Source: Agrypnia vestita
Lineage: Eukaryota; Arthropoda; Insecta; Trichoptera; Phryganeidae
DNA: 64,000 nt
Assembly (NCBI GenBank): GCA_016648135.1
Contig: JADDOH010002060.1
Span: 124,001-188,000 of the forward strand
Direction: 5' to 3'
Of the stretch, positions 21,679 through 33,056 are shown piece by piece. Below the pieces are notes generated by a model. The model searched no databases, was not told the DNA's origin, and saw nothing but the letters and a program-made list of their open reading frames with translations. Both the position numbers and the translations under genes were made by a program. Positions within the stretch are counted from its first letter, which is position 1. The number at the start of each line of letters is the position of its first letter.

Positions 21679-22361
21679 TAGGGATGAGCGTTGAATGGAC
21701 GTCATTTCAACTCTAAAGTACACGACCATAGAGTGCAGATCTGTGTACACGAACTGTGACAGAGACTTGAAATTTGAATACATGCGTTGGGTGAGATAGG
21801 CTTAATAAGCTATTATTTTTTACTTGATTTGTGCGGTGTGCACGTGCGACGTTTCGATGAATTCCCAATTTTGCGCTGTATAAAATAAAACAATTCTGTT
21901 TAGGTAATTATTTTATTTTTTATTAAACTAATATTTTACTGCTTACACCTGATATTGTTGTGTATACCTACTTCTTTCTTTATTATATATAGAAAGAAGT
22001 ATATAAAACATTATGTAAAATATAACATATGTAAAAGCCTGTAATGTGCGTAAATAAATAAATAATAAAATATTTCTTTTTACATATAAGCACAAGTAGC
22101 GGTTTAACTTTCCCCGAAACTATATTCCTTCGAACTTCTTTAAATTTTAAAAATTAACGTAATAAAAATAGCCAACGGTTGAGCCGCCGAGCAGCGAACC
22201 GTCGACAGTTGACCATCGTCCCGATGTTTAGATAGAACGTCCGCGTAACGAAGTTGACGCGTCAACTAGTTGACGAATTCAACTAGTTGATCGTCTCGTC
22301 GATGGACGGATGTGGACGGTCTCGTTTCGTCGACGGTAAATACGTCGACGACCCATCACTA
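21679..22361. mobile_element. hAT-type MITE, TAGGGATGGG family, copy 2
   Basis: Starts TAGGGATGAGCG and ends CGACGACCCATCACTA. TATGAGT is present immediately on both sides (21672-21678 and 22362-22368), seven bases of an expected 8-bp duplication. It carries the interior block (GACCATAGAGTGCAGATCTG) missing from copy 1. Non-coding. Confidence 0.85.
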
Positions 22362-23333
22362 TATGAGTATCGTGTCTCATAGATGGCTGTCGATACAGGT
22401 TTAATCCACATTCAGACTATCGAAACATAATAATAATATACACCAACTCACCACTGAATAGCTACTCGGCATCATTTGCTGACGAAACGGGTGAAGCACT
22501 ACGCGTTATTAAAAAATTGTCTCACGTTTCGTGACGTCACCCGACAAAGAAGTTCGTTCAAATGCTCGGCTCGACTTTTCAACTCTCCGGTGACTCAAAG
22601 CGTCGGTCGTGAAGTCACACGGCGAGATGTGCAGTCGTTTCATACTGTACGACGCGTCTCGTATTTTATACGCGGTGTCACAAAATTGGTAGCGCTACGC
22701 CATACGGGAAGCGGGTATTGCGGGATCGAGAGCGACCAGTGGCTTTCGAGAAAATGGCTAAGGATTTTTTTTCCATTATAAAACGAGATTTTGACAATTT
22801 TGATTAGCGAGTTAACTATTAGTACGAGAAAGGAATACCGGGTGTCACTCAGATTCTAGGGGCGACATAAAATGGATATCAGGAAGCAGCTGAATGGGAA
22901 AGACAGGGTGACAGTCATTAAAATACCGCCGATCGGTATGATAATACGATGGGTACGCCTGCATTTAGAAAATATACATTTTAAAATTAATTTAGTTGCA
23001 TACCTATATATGTTTATCTACAGTGCCTACGTAAACACAAACCTGTAAAAAAAAAAAAAAAAAATTACAGGAGTGTGTGAAGTTTGGCGTATTTGTCCAT
23101 GTCCAAAAATATAACACCACATAAATACGCATTCTAGGTTGCAGGCTTGGGTCACGGTTAGAAAATAACGGTCTCATTCTAAGAAACGCACTTCTTGCCA
23201 TCTCTATTGGAGCTTTTACTTCTTAAGATGGATCCCAGTCAAACACTCATTCACCATACACCTAAGTACTTGTATTGCGCGTACTCTTTCTATTGATTCA
23301 TTTTCGATGGTTATTTTTGGCGTTAGAAGTGAT
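22362..23333. other. No gene recognised
   Basis: Low-copy, moderately GC-rich at 22460-22760. The frame 22476-22781 is basic and Ser/Arg-rich with no domain; I do not call it a gene. A poly(A) run lies at 23046-23063. Confidence 0.4.
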
Positions 23334-23911
23334 CTTTTTGATGCTTTTATCAATTTTGATGCTATTAACAATTTTGATGCTTTTATCAATTTTGATGCTA
23401 TTATCAATTTTGATGTTATTAACAATTTTGATGCTTTTATCAATTTTGATGCTATTAACAATTTTGATGCTTTTATCAATTTTGATGCTATTAACAATTT
23501 TGATGCTTTTATCAATTTTGATGCTATTATCAATTTTGATGTTATTAACAATTTTGATGCTTTTATCAATTTTGATGCTATTAACAATTTTGATGCTTTT
23601 ATCAATTTTGATGCTATTAACAATTTTGATGCTTTTATCAATTTTGATGCTATTATCAATTTTGATGTTATTAACAATTTTGATGCTTTTATCAATTTTG
23701 ATGCTATCAACAATTTTGATGCTTTTATCAATTTTGATGCTATTATCAATTTTGATGTTATTAACAATTTTGATGCTTTTATCAATTTTGATGCTATTAA
23801 CAATTTTGATGCTTTTACCAATTTTGATGCTATTAACAATTTTGATGCTTTTATCAATTTTGATGCTTAAATCAATTTTGATGCTATTAACAATATTGAT
23901 GCTATTAACAA
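23334..23911. repeat. 18-bp minisatellite with higher-order structure
   Basis: About 32 tandem copies of an 18-bp unit TTTTGATGCTWTTAWCAA. Variants are ordered: A (CTTTTATCAA), B (CTATTAACAA), C (CTATTATCAA), D (GTTATTAACAA). The order A-B-A-B-A-C-D recurs as a 126-bp higher-order repeat, with shorter A-B-A-C-D versions at the sides. Because 18 is a multiple of three and no variant makes a stop in several frames, long apparent ORFs exist on both strands; none is likely to be a protein. ATCAATTTTGAT at each junction is palindromic. Confidence 0.95.
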
Positions 23912-24762
23912 TGTTGTTTTGGGAGTGTTCATCTTCAGCCCACACTTGTTACTTGCTTCATTAACGTTTTTACTAGTGTTGAAGGTCTTGGGCAATGTCT
24001 GCAAATAGTACTGTATCTTCCGCAAATCTCATCTAGGGCTTCCTTAAATATTTCCTATATTAAATTTTTCTTTTTTCTTTTATACTTAGACCTGTGTTCT
24101 TGTCGATGCAATGCTCACTGTTCTTCTCTGTCCGTGAGTCATCTGCGTGTCAAAATCATCACTAACAAATAAATAAATATCCATACCGATTGCATAGCTC
24201 GATCGCGATAATCAACGAGTTTACGGTTTAGCCAATAACTGTACTAATTTCGTTTTATTAGTTCACAAAGAAGATTGCGAAACCTGTCGATGCCTCGCCG
24301 GAGCGATTACTCTCGATGACTCCTCCGATCAATTGTCCGATCGCTCGTTTCAGCAATCGTCCAATTATTTCCTCAGCCAGCAGCAGACCCCCGATCGAAT
24401 TAGTCTACGAGCAACTGTACACCTCGTCATGTCAAAATGTCGACCGCACCGTTAGGGTTACTTTCGACCGTCCGCGTTGGAGCCTAACGGATTAAGCGTT
24501 TGTTTGTCTGACGGAGGATTCGTTGGACGATGCTTCTGTTTAAAATTTGAACACCGGAGACCCGGGTTGTCGAAGGTGGCCCAGCGGGGAAAGGACTGCG
24601 CTCCGACTGCCTATATACCTAATAATATTAAACCCTACAACAATAGTATGAGATAGGCATGGATTTTTTTTTAAATATCTTTTTTCATTTTTAAATAATC
24701 ACTAGACCCACAAAACGTCTTAAGCACTGCAAATGCATATTTCGGCGATTTTTTACGAAAAT
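23912..24762. other. Low-copy DNA, CpG-containing core
   Basis: 24230-24560 is relatively GC-rich (TCCGATCGCTCGTTTCAGCA) with no repeat partner in the window and no ORF. A candidate for host regulatory sequence, nothing more specific. Confidence 0.35.
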
Positions 24763-25240
24763 GTGAACTAACTAACTAACCATCACGCCGTTTCCCGCAG
24801 GGGTAGGCAGAGAGGATTGAACGCCACACTCTTCTATCTTGGCACACCACTTTTGCTTCGGCCACATTCATACATCATCTCATACAAGTTCTACGGTTGT
24901 TGCGGCTTTTAACGGGGCTATCCTCAAACATTTGTTGTATCTGATCCTGTCAGGTCTTTCGCGGACGCCCTCTATTCCTGTTGCCTTCAACACTCGCCTC
25001 ATATATTTTCTTAACCATCCTTTCCTCGTTCATACGTTCCACATGACCAAACCATCTTAGCACTCCTTTCTTTATTCTACCTACCACATTACAGCCAGCA
25101 TTGCATTCACGTCTAATTTGTTCATACCTTACTCTATCGACCAAAGATTTTCCACACAAGCGTCTTAGTGACCGCATTTCTACCGCATTCAGTCTACTAT
25201 CATTCCTCTTTTGCCAATTCCAGGCTTCACTTCACTTCCA
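24763..25240 (-). mobile_element. RTE-like LINE, 3' end
   Basis: Minus-strand protein order: LRRLCGKSLVDRVRYEQIR, CNAGCNVVGRIKKG, LRWFGHVERMNEERMVKKIY, GNRNRGRPRKT, then after a frame change the NNRRTC...CQDRRVW end and a GTTAGTTAGTTAG tail. This is the C-terminal part of an RTE-type endonuclease/reverse transcriptase. The same sequence runs in plus orientation at 37505-37935. Confidence 0.85.
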
Positions 25241-26011
25241 AAAATTACGAAAATGTGGGTTTTTATTATTCATTTATATCAGAATGTATACTCCAGATTG
25301 CAATTTTTTAAGGCAATAACTTAGTAAGAACCTTTGTTATTATATAAAAACAATAAACTGAACATTATTTACAATAATTAATAAAATATAAGCATTAATC
25401 GACAGGATGCGGCCAAAAAATTGTTTTTAGTGTCCTAGGAGGCGCTAATTTTTTATGAATATTTATTTATATGTACGCATAATATGTTTTTTATACGTAT
25501 AAAGTATACTTCATTATCTAGAATTTTTACTAAGGAAATCAAGAAATATTCAATATTGAAAAAGTTATAATGTTTTAAATTTGTAATAAAATTTTACGTT
25601 TTTTTGTTGATTTTAGAAAGCTTTTTATTTATATATATATAAGAGATGTTTTGAAATAGTATATTCTGTTTATTCCCGTATTTTGAGGCTTTACTCACTT
25701 AATAAAAGTAAGTTTTTTTTAGTAAAAACACTTTAATTGATATTTAAAAATAAAAATTCCAACGTATGAAATGTGTCAATAAATGACGTAATTATAAAAC
25801 AGAATGCCATCGGCAACTGCATTTGCAGTGAATGTGCCGCCTTAAATGACGTTTGTCTGCAGGTTCATTTTCACAATTAATGTTACACTGTTACTACATT
25901 TCATTCATTCTATAACCAGAAGAGAAAAAATAATTTTAAGCATATTTATATAAATGTATAACACATAAATAAGCAAAGCGTCTCTTATAGACGCCATAGA
26001 CGGCTCGACGG
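25241..26011. other. AT-rich DNA, no gene recognised
   Basis: Very AT-rich with TATATATATA at 25631-25640. No ORF or repeat partner apart from the adjoining MITE. Confidence 0.45.
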
Positions 26012-26662
26012 GTAATTTCATTTCAACTCTAAGGTAAATGACCATAGAGTGCAGATCTGTGTACACAAACTATGACAGAGACTTGAAATTTGAATGCATG
26101 CGTAGGGCGAGATAGGCTTAATAAGCTATTATTTATTATTTTTTACTTGATTTGTGCGATGTGCACGTGCGACGTTTCGGTGAATTCCCAATTTTGCGCT
26201 GTATAAAATAAAACTGTTTAATTATTTTATTTTTTATTGAACTAATATTTTACTGCTTACACCTGATATTGTTGTGTATACCTACTTCTTTCTTTATTAT
26301 ATATAGAAAGAAGTATACAAAACAATTTGTAAAAGCCTGTAATGTGCGTAAACAAATAAATAATAAAATATTTCGTTTTACATACAAGCACAAAACACAT
26401 TGACTTTCCCCGAAACTATATTCCTACGAACTTCTTTAAATTTTAAAAATTAACGTAATAAAAATAGCCGTCGAGCAGCGTCGCGTCGAACCGTAGACAG
26501 TTGACCATCGTCCCGATGTTTAGATAGAACGTCCGCGACGTCCGCGTAACGAAGTTGACGCGGCAACTAGTTGACGAATTCAACTAGTTGACCGTCTCGT
26601 CGATGGACGCACGTGGACGGTCTCGTTTCGTCGACGGTAAATACGTCGACGACCCATCCCTA
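26012..26662. mobile_element. hAT-type MITE, TAGGGATGGG family, copy 3
   Basis: Matches 21679-22361 from ATTTCATTTCAACTCTAAGG to the right end GACCCATCCCTA. The extreme left terminus is altered, so no target duplication can be read. Non-coding. Confidence 0.8.
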
Positions 26663-27033
26663 CTGTGGGTAGACCAAGGTGTTTATACTGTGCTACACGA
26701 GCATTTATTTTCAATAATTGATTCAAATTAAACAGCTAAACAAAATTTATTATATTAAGAAAATAATAATAATTCACCTTTACATTCATAAGAAAGTATA
26801 TTCTGTGTATACATAAATATTTCTCAACTAAAGATGATTTCTAAGACACTGAAAACGAATATTATGGTCGTGGCCTTTTCTTAATCCCAATTATAATAAA
26901 TGACTTGTCTGTCCGTCCGTTCGTCGTAACTTCTTTATAGTATGTTCTTAGGTTTTCACGGCCACTCAGAATCATCAAGTTTGTGTTTACTGGGGTATTA
27001 TGCCGTGTTGTTACGACGTTTCGGGCCGACGTT

Positions 27034-27465
27034 TATACAATCGAGTAGACAATCATAGACTCGATTGTCAAGACTGCGATAAAGTATACGTGGGACAAAC
27101 GGCGCGTATAATTTCCGAAAGGGTCAACGAGCACAAACGTGCATGCAAACTCGGTCATCCAGAAAAATCAGCACTGGCTGAGCATTTTCTGGATACCGGC
27201 CATCATTTTGCATTCGAAACGAAAATCCTTGGAAAGCCTAAGAGTCACCATGCGCGTCTTATCAAGGAAGCACTAGAAATCTACAAGCATCCGATAAACA
27301 TTAATAGAGATGATGGTCTCAAATTAAAAACATCTTGGTATCCGGCGCTTCAAAGTCATTCTCGTCGCAGACTCCGCAGAGATAGTGATCAGACAACAGA
27401 TGAATCATACATACAACACAATACATCACATCATGACTTCGGCACGGTATTGCAAGCCGATACTT
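27034..27465 (+). pseudogene. GIY-YIG endonuclease domain of a Penelope-like element
   Basis: The frame shows, in order: paired cysteines (CQDC), KVYVGQTARIISERVNEHKR with the YVG half of the GIY-YIG core and the catalytic-type arginine, KSALAEHFLDTGHHF with the conserved E/H, and KEALEIYKHPINI. All are typical of the C-terminal endonuclease of Penelope-like polyproteins, which nicks DNA to prime reverse transcription. The first ~11 residues of the open frame come from the inverted repeat, not from the protein. The preceding reverse transcriptase is absent, so the copy cannot act alone. Confidence 0.85.
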
Positions 27466-27501
27466 AACCACAACACCAACATTCAAGACAACACGTCAGC
27501 C

Positions 27502-27533
27502 CTGATGATGGACCCTGCAATGGGATCCGAAAC
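27502..27533 (+). ncRNA. Hammerhead-like core
   Basis: CTGATGA (27502-27508), one extra base, a GGACCC...GGGATCC hairpin, then GAAAC (27529-27533). This matches the conserved core of hammerhead ribozymes except for the extra base after CTGATGA and the bulged stem. I could not find a convincing stem I. Cleavage is unproven. Confidence 0.35.
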
Positions 27534-27590
27534 GTCGGCCCGAAAGGTCGTAACAACACGGCAGTAAACACAAACTTGAAGATTCTTTAT

Positions 27591-28674
27591 AGTAAATTTT
27601 CTTTTTTTTCTACATTCCTTTTAATGTTTTTTTTATATAAATAAATAAATACTTGTTCCTTAGGAACCGATATATAAAAGTACCGTCATTTTTGAGGGTT
27701 ACGGCTAGTCATTCAGTTCAAAGTTCAGTTCATTACTTTTATATTAGAACTAAAGTTCCACCTAAGCTTTGTCCTTTAAAAAATGCAGTCCAAGACCTCC
27801 TACTTCTCTGGACGTCTCTTCGCATGTTCGAGATACTAGATATTTCAGATTTTTATTGGTCTAATCACTCATTTTTCTTTATTCATCCGAACCATAACAT
27901 CTTCATTCGTAATTCCGTCTATCCAGCTTATTTTGAGTAAGATATATTGTAGAGGTCTCAGAAACGAAGCTACTTTTTTTTATATGGAAAGTAGTATGGA
28001 AGTCTTTTTTTCTCTCTCAATGTAGACACGTTATTCCCATACTAGCCGGCTTACATATGTAGCAAATATTGCATTCAAAGAGACAACATAATAAACATAA
28101 TCAAGTAATCACGTAAAAATCAGGTAATTTGAAGTCACGGTGATTAAAATAACATACTCATTCTCACAATAGTGTGCGATATTCTGTTCCTTTTTCCACG
28201 GGACTTTTACGGCGTAGCATCGCGCCCGATCACAAAGAAAGTCCCTTCGATAACGAATGCAAGTAAGGCAAATTACCTTACTTTTGAGTTGCCAATATTT
28301 CACGATTGTAACGTATCTACAGTTTATTATGATATCATTGCCAGCGGCATATACATTCTGATATAAATGAATAATGAAAACTCACATTTTCATATCGGGT
28401 TGAATTTGTATTCAATGCTCCGTCTTAAGAGTTTGCCGCTAATTACCCTACCTGCCGCGGTTCCGAGAGGCAGAAACGTCGCATCATCGCCAAGGGGTGA
28501 CGTCATTTCATTTCTGCATCTTGACTTTTATTTCGAGAACAAACGTCGCGCGCGTATTCGCACATCTTCTATTCGCAATACGATCATGGCGGCTCATTAA
28601 AATTCCGCTCGGAAAGCGAAACGCCGCGGTATAAATTACGCGGTCGTTCTTTTTATCAGCCTGTGTATTGTATT
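27591..28674. other. Low-copy DNA; element B fragment; GC-rich block
   Basis: 27950-28060 keeps GAGGTCTCAGAAACGAAGC and AGTAGTATGGAAGTCTTT, a decayed element B. 28440-28660 is CpG-rich (GGCAGAAACGTCGCATCATC) with no repeat partner. Open frames at 27653-27940 and 28367-28600 have no recognised features. Confidence 0.4.
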
Positions 28675-29185
28675 AGTGATGGGTCCGCTCTGTACTCACT
28701 ACTACAATGTAGTACTACATTACATTGAAGTGCACACTTCACACCTTTATATAAAAAAAAATATTAACTTGTACTGTATGTTTCCCAAAAATAAAATTAA
28801 AAAAATAAAGTGTAGTGCACACTAAAAACTACATACACCTCAAAGTTATTGAAAGTATATACTTTAAATAGAACACTTCATTTCAAAGCGAACACTACAA
28901 AGCACACATACTTCAAATAGTACATTTTTTGTGTGAAATTTTTGGAAATCGAAACACCCCCCCCCCCCCCATGGTTTGAAAAATTTTGGGATCGAATGAA
29001 GAAATCTGCTTGGCGACCTTCACTAGTACTACAATTTTGTAGTACAATTACTTCACTTCATTAATACTACAATTACTTCATTATTTCACTTCATTAGTAC
29101 TACAATTACTTCACTTCATGTACTTTTTACTACAATTGTAGTGTACAGTTTGAATCTGTGTGTGTTGTAGTCTTCATTTTGAAAT
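28675..29185. repeat. GTAGTACTAC-rich repeat region
   Basis: Opens with TAGTGATGGGTCCGCTC, a hAT-like end, followed by nested palindromes of CTACAATGTAGTACTACATT. At 29028-29140 a ~25-bp unit (TACTACAATTACTTCACTTC) repeats imperfectly about four times. A run of 14 C lies at 28957-28970. Possibly a degenerate hAT-like MITE. Confidence 0.5.
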
Positions 29186-29990
29186 GTAGTTTTTCCCTTT
29201 GCTACTGTGTATTACATAGGTTTGTTCCTTTGTGGCGCGCTCTGTAGACCAAACGCGTGGGCCGATTTTGATGATTTTTACGTCAATCGATTTGTCTGAA
29301 TCTTGCGGGTGTCACTAAAGACATGACAGTAATCAAAATTCAATCAGACGCCATTTTGTGAAAAGGAAAAAATGAAAATCGACGAACTGTGTTAAGTGGG
29401 ATATTATTGAACAGGTCCTTAAAAATCATCTTTAGGTATGTGTTATCATGTTTAATTTCAAATGACCATTTAGGATCTATAACGATTTAAAGTTGGTTAG
29501 CAATAATTGTAGCTTAAATTTTCGATATAAAGCTGTAATAAAGTTCTTATATAATCGCATAATCTCGTCCCCCTCCCTAATCATGTATATTATATACATC
29601 ACGAGCCCCTTTATGTCTATGTTAAAGTTAAATTTGGATCAATCGGTTAAATGAAGTTTTATCTGTCATTGTCAAATTGACTTATCTATGGTTATGTCCT
29701 ATATGGCTATCCTTTGAGACATTAAACTATTTTTTTTTGTATTTAATCATACCAAGCGATTGTGTCTCCCTGTTGGATGACCGAATTAAATAAAATAAAA
29801 ATAATAGGCCTTGTTAACGTGAAAAATAATTACCATAATATAATTCTTAAAATCGAATGATAAACCCAGAATTTTACTGCTTTGAAAGATAATTTTAACG
29901 ACCGCTAACCTAAAGCATTACTTAATACAGTGAGAAATAATTTAATTAAGAATAAATATTTAAGATAAAATAAAAAAATTAAGTAAAAAG
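29186..29990. other. No gene recognised
   Basis: AT-rich, low-copy, no ORF with protein-like features. Confidence 0.45.
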
Positions 29991-31254
29991 TAGTGATGCA
30001 ACGAATACGAATATTCGTATTCGCCGAATAGTAGGTATTTACCGAATATTCGTATTCGCCAAATATCAATATTAAAAATAAACTATTTATAACTGAACGC
30101 AACGCAAATTACGGTTTGACTGTGCACTGGGTATCCGAACACACCTACGCACTCTATTATCGGGGATTCCCCTAACATTGAATAAATGGATTTGTTAAGA
30201 TCTCAAGTTGTCAAGTTACTTGTTTCACAGCATAACATGAGTTCTTTTATCTAGTTTCGTTGGATTATTAATAAGATTTCATGTAGTTTTTGTTTTGTAA
30301 TACGTATTTTTCGTTCCATTTTATTTCTGCTGTGTGTAAATATGTTCACTCTTATAAAATGATTTCAAATTAAATCTAACAACGTGACCTCTCGTAAGCG
30401 TGAAAAAAGTGATATTTATTTTCGACCGCTGGGAATGTACAAACAAACCGATAAAAGAAATCGATTAACACCTGAGAAGTTACTAATATTGACCTTTTTG
30501 AACAAAAAATTTCCGGTGGTGAGTTTTAATAATATAATATCTGAGTAAACTTTCAAATAGACAAAGTAATTGACTCACTGACTAAAGTGACCAGCCCATT
30601 CCACAAAATACACGAAATCACACCGAAGACCGTAAAAATTCTGATGTACCAGGCATACGTCAAGAGTAGAATAGGATATTTGATATCCTGGGGAACCGGA
30701 AACAAAACTAACCTAAACAGACTCCAACGACAGCAAAACAAAATACTAAAAATGGTCTATGATCTGAAATACCGGACACCAACTGAAACTGTGTACCGTA
30801 TAACACAACAATTAAACATCGAAAGCATTACAAAAATCGAAACACTTAAAATCATTCACAGACTAGCAATTGGCGAAATACGAGACGAAGACATAAAATT
30901 ACAAAAATACACGAAAAACACCAACACAACACTAGAATGGCTCAAAACTATCACATAACACACGCCAAAACAAAAACAGAACAATCCCGACTAATTTGCA
31001 ACGGATTAAAACTATACAACGACCTGCCACAACAGACCAAAAAACTGACCACTGACAAATTCAAAACAGATGTGACAAAAATGCTAGAACTCGGCCAACT
31101 ATAAAAAAATGACTTTGTATATCCATAAACCTTTTAGGTTTCTATTATATTTTAAATTTTAAAAAAAAGTTTTAAAAAAAGAGCAGTGGTGTATTATTCG
31201 TATTCGCCGAGTAGTCGGATTGATATTCGTATTCGTGAAAGTAGTATTTGTTGC
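29991..31254. mobile_element. hAT-like element with ATTCG-rich ends, copy 2, carrying a LINE
   Basis: Starts TAGTGATGCAACGAATACG and ends near AGTAGTATTTGTTGC. The 9-mer GTAAAAAGT is present at both borders (29984-29992 and 31255-31263). The body matches 5184-5770. A LINE fragment (about 30546-31170) sits inside near the right end. Confidence 0.65.
30546..31170 (+). mobile_element. Non-LTR retrotransposon, C-terminal reverse transcriptase part
   Basis: The 123-codon frame has MYQAYVKSRIGYLISWGTG, then NLNRLQRQQNKILKMVYDLKY and TPTETVYRITQQLNI, the order seen in the thumb of Jockey/I-type reverse transcriptases (SLIxSxLxYGI..WG, LxxxQNKILR). It continues in frame-shifted form to about 31100 (LYNDLPQQTKKLT). 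Catalytic residues are upstream and missing. It lies inside a hAT-like element. Confidence 0.75.
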
Positions 31255-31263
31255 GTAAAAAGT

Positions 31264-32161
31264 GAATTTCTTGCCAATAATGGGTCCCGATTTGTTTTTT
31301 TTTTCTTTTCAGTTTTTATATGAAGTTCACTTTTAACGCAGTCGGGTTTTTGGATTTTTTAAATTTACACTTTTTATTAATATTCGTCCTATTCTCGATG
31401 CGAGCGGTCGCGATCACGGATCTGCGGCTGATTGATTCGATTCGATTGAAATTTGATGACGGCTGTATCGCCTCCTACCAGCCTCAACCAGTATTTGAAA
31501 AATTAGCATTTTATACTACCTACAGTAAGAATGACTGTGGAATCGTGATCTGGGCGATAAAAAAAACACCATTAAAAGGCTAGAGGCATTTTCGACGTGG
31601 CTGTAACGTCGTAGGTGCGCTGATAATCTCGAGTCGACCACATTACCAGCGAAGAGTACGGGTCGATTTTTTAGTCACGGCACTCCGAGAATGTGTTGCG
31701 TGCCGACACACACGATGGTGTGCGCTAGCGATATCCGTGCGAGAAGACGGTAATGCAACAACACACTTGACGTCAGTCTGTGTGTTTTAAATAAATTTAA
31801 TAATAACATTGAAAGACTTGGCAGATACTTCGTGGTGCAACATTACAATACACACACATGTGTTATTAATTTACTACTATAGTTTAGAGAGGAGCAGACC
31901 CTCTCGTCATCGGGTATAGATAATAACTAACTTTATCAATCTATTCGGGGAGGTAAGGGGGTATTTTTTATGTGTGTGGAGGGGTAAGCTCTAGGATTGG
32001 TGAAGTGTGATATTATTTATTAGTGTATTTTTAGAATTCAATTTTAATTTAATTTCAATTTTAGGATTTCAATGGTTTCCAAACTATTCATTATCCATCC
32101 TCTATGAGGAACCAAGTGGAGTAATTTCAATTTGTGACTATCGAAATAATGATTAGTGTTA
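31264..32161. other. Low-copy DNA, no gene recognised
   Basis: 31390-31500 is moderately GC-rich. The frame 31320-31583 begins with a hydrophobic stretch but has no further family features or splice context; I leave it uncalled. CA-type simple sequence occurs near 31840-31865. Confidence 0.4.
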
Positions 32162-32306
32162 ATTATATGATAGGTTTTAGGTTTTAGGATAAGTTTTAGG
32201 CAACGGCGATGTCCTTTTATTCGTGTATTTAAGTTTCAGTTGCTAAAAATTTCAGTCGCCGTTGCCTAAAAAATAACAATTTCTCCGAATTTGCCAATCA
32301 TATAAT
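32162..32306. repeat. Fold-back repeat, AGGCAACGGCGA arms
   Basis: TTTTAGGCAACGGCGA (from 32194) pairs with TCGCCGTTGCCTAAAA (to 32271). Outer ATTATATGAT and ATCATATAAT also pair. Probably a small MITE. Confidence 0.6.
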
Positions 32307-32877
32307 AAACATAGTAACTTCGTGCAACGTCAGTAATTTCGTTCGAATTCACGGCTAAAAAAACGAAAATAAACCGCTTCGGCCGACTGTACGTGGAGCG
32401 CCAAAAAGATGCTATAAATATATACTAGAGCTCAGCAAAGACGCGAACCAAAATTCCGTCATTTTTTACTGGTTGCATTCCTAGTATCTATACAAATATA
32501 CTGCACCATTTGGCACTGCTCTTAATGTTATTTAAGGTATATTAATAGGTATAAATAATCCCAGAATATTGTATCAACGACATTCTGAATCAATCTACTG
32601 ACGTCACATCAGTTTGTAAAAAAAAAATGTTTTTCGTATTTACAGTCCCGCCATTCAATATTTTTTTAAATTTCAAACATTGTAACGCACAAAACTACAT
32701 TACTGAGATAAAGGGGATTTAGATTAAGAACACCTAATTGTGGTATTTTGTACTGTGTTTGTATTATATTTTTTAATTATTGTATTTTCAATAATCCCTG
32801 TTTTGCAAAATTTTAATATCAAAAATAAAATAATCCTCGTTTTGTTTTATAATTATGTACAATCTACGAGGCGCGTG
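32307..32877. other. No gene recognised
   Basis: AT-rich low-copy DNA. Confidence 0.45.
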
Positions 32878-33056
32878 CAGTGGGAACATTGAAGCATGGC
32901 TTTTACGTAACCAATTATTTGGAAAAAAAAAAGAATGCAACATACTTACTTCGTAATACTTCTATCATAATTATCTTTCACATAAATATTAAATTTCTAC
33001 TTTTTTTTTTCCAAAATATACGTCTACAAAAAAGTCATGCTGCAATGTTCCCACTG
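32878..33056. mobile_element. Short MITE, CAGTGGGAACATTG ends
   Basis: 14-bp inverted ends CAGTGGGAACATTG / CAATGTTCCCACTG, further paired CATG inside, total 179 bp. Flanks GAGGCGCGTG (32868-32877) and GAGGCCCCTG (33057-33066) match at 8 of 10 positions. Ends resemble hAT, but the duplication length is unsettled. Confidence 0.75.

Larger units (their letters stand above)
26943..27590 (+). mobile_element. 5'-truncated Penelope-like element with inverted ends
   Basis: The left segment 26979-27030 and right segment 27534-27580 are inverted copies (TCAAGTTTGTGTTTACTG / CAGTAAACACAAACTTGA, and GTTGTTACGACGTTTCGGGC with its partner) with one 9-bp insertion on the left. Between them lies the GIY-YIG coding region. 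Just before the right repeat the plus strand has a hammerhead-like core. Penelope-like elements are known for tandem or inverted terminal repeats, an atypical GIY-YIG domain and hammerhead motifs. The reverse transcriptase part is missing. Confidence 0.78.

Noticed and set aside
23216..23964. Several long ORFs (187-229 codons) on both strands with repeated ILMLLS, NFDAI or ASKLIK words
   Set aside because: They are read-throughs of the 18-bp minisatellite, whose period is a multiple of three; frames on both strands are equally open.
27671..27719. Core promoter with TATATAAAAG and a TCATTC/TCAGTT initiator
   Set aside because: The spacing is about 40 bp rather than about 30 and nothing coding follows.
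28675..29185. CRISPR-like array of CTACAATTACTTC repeats
   Set aside because: The repeats are imperfect and contiguous, without unique spacers, in a eukaryotic context.
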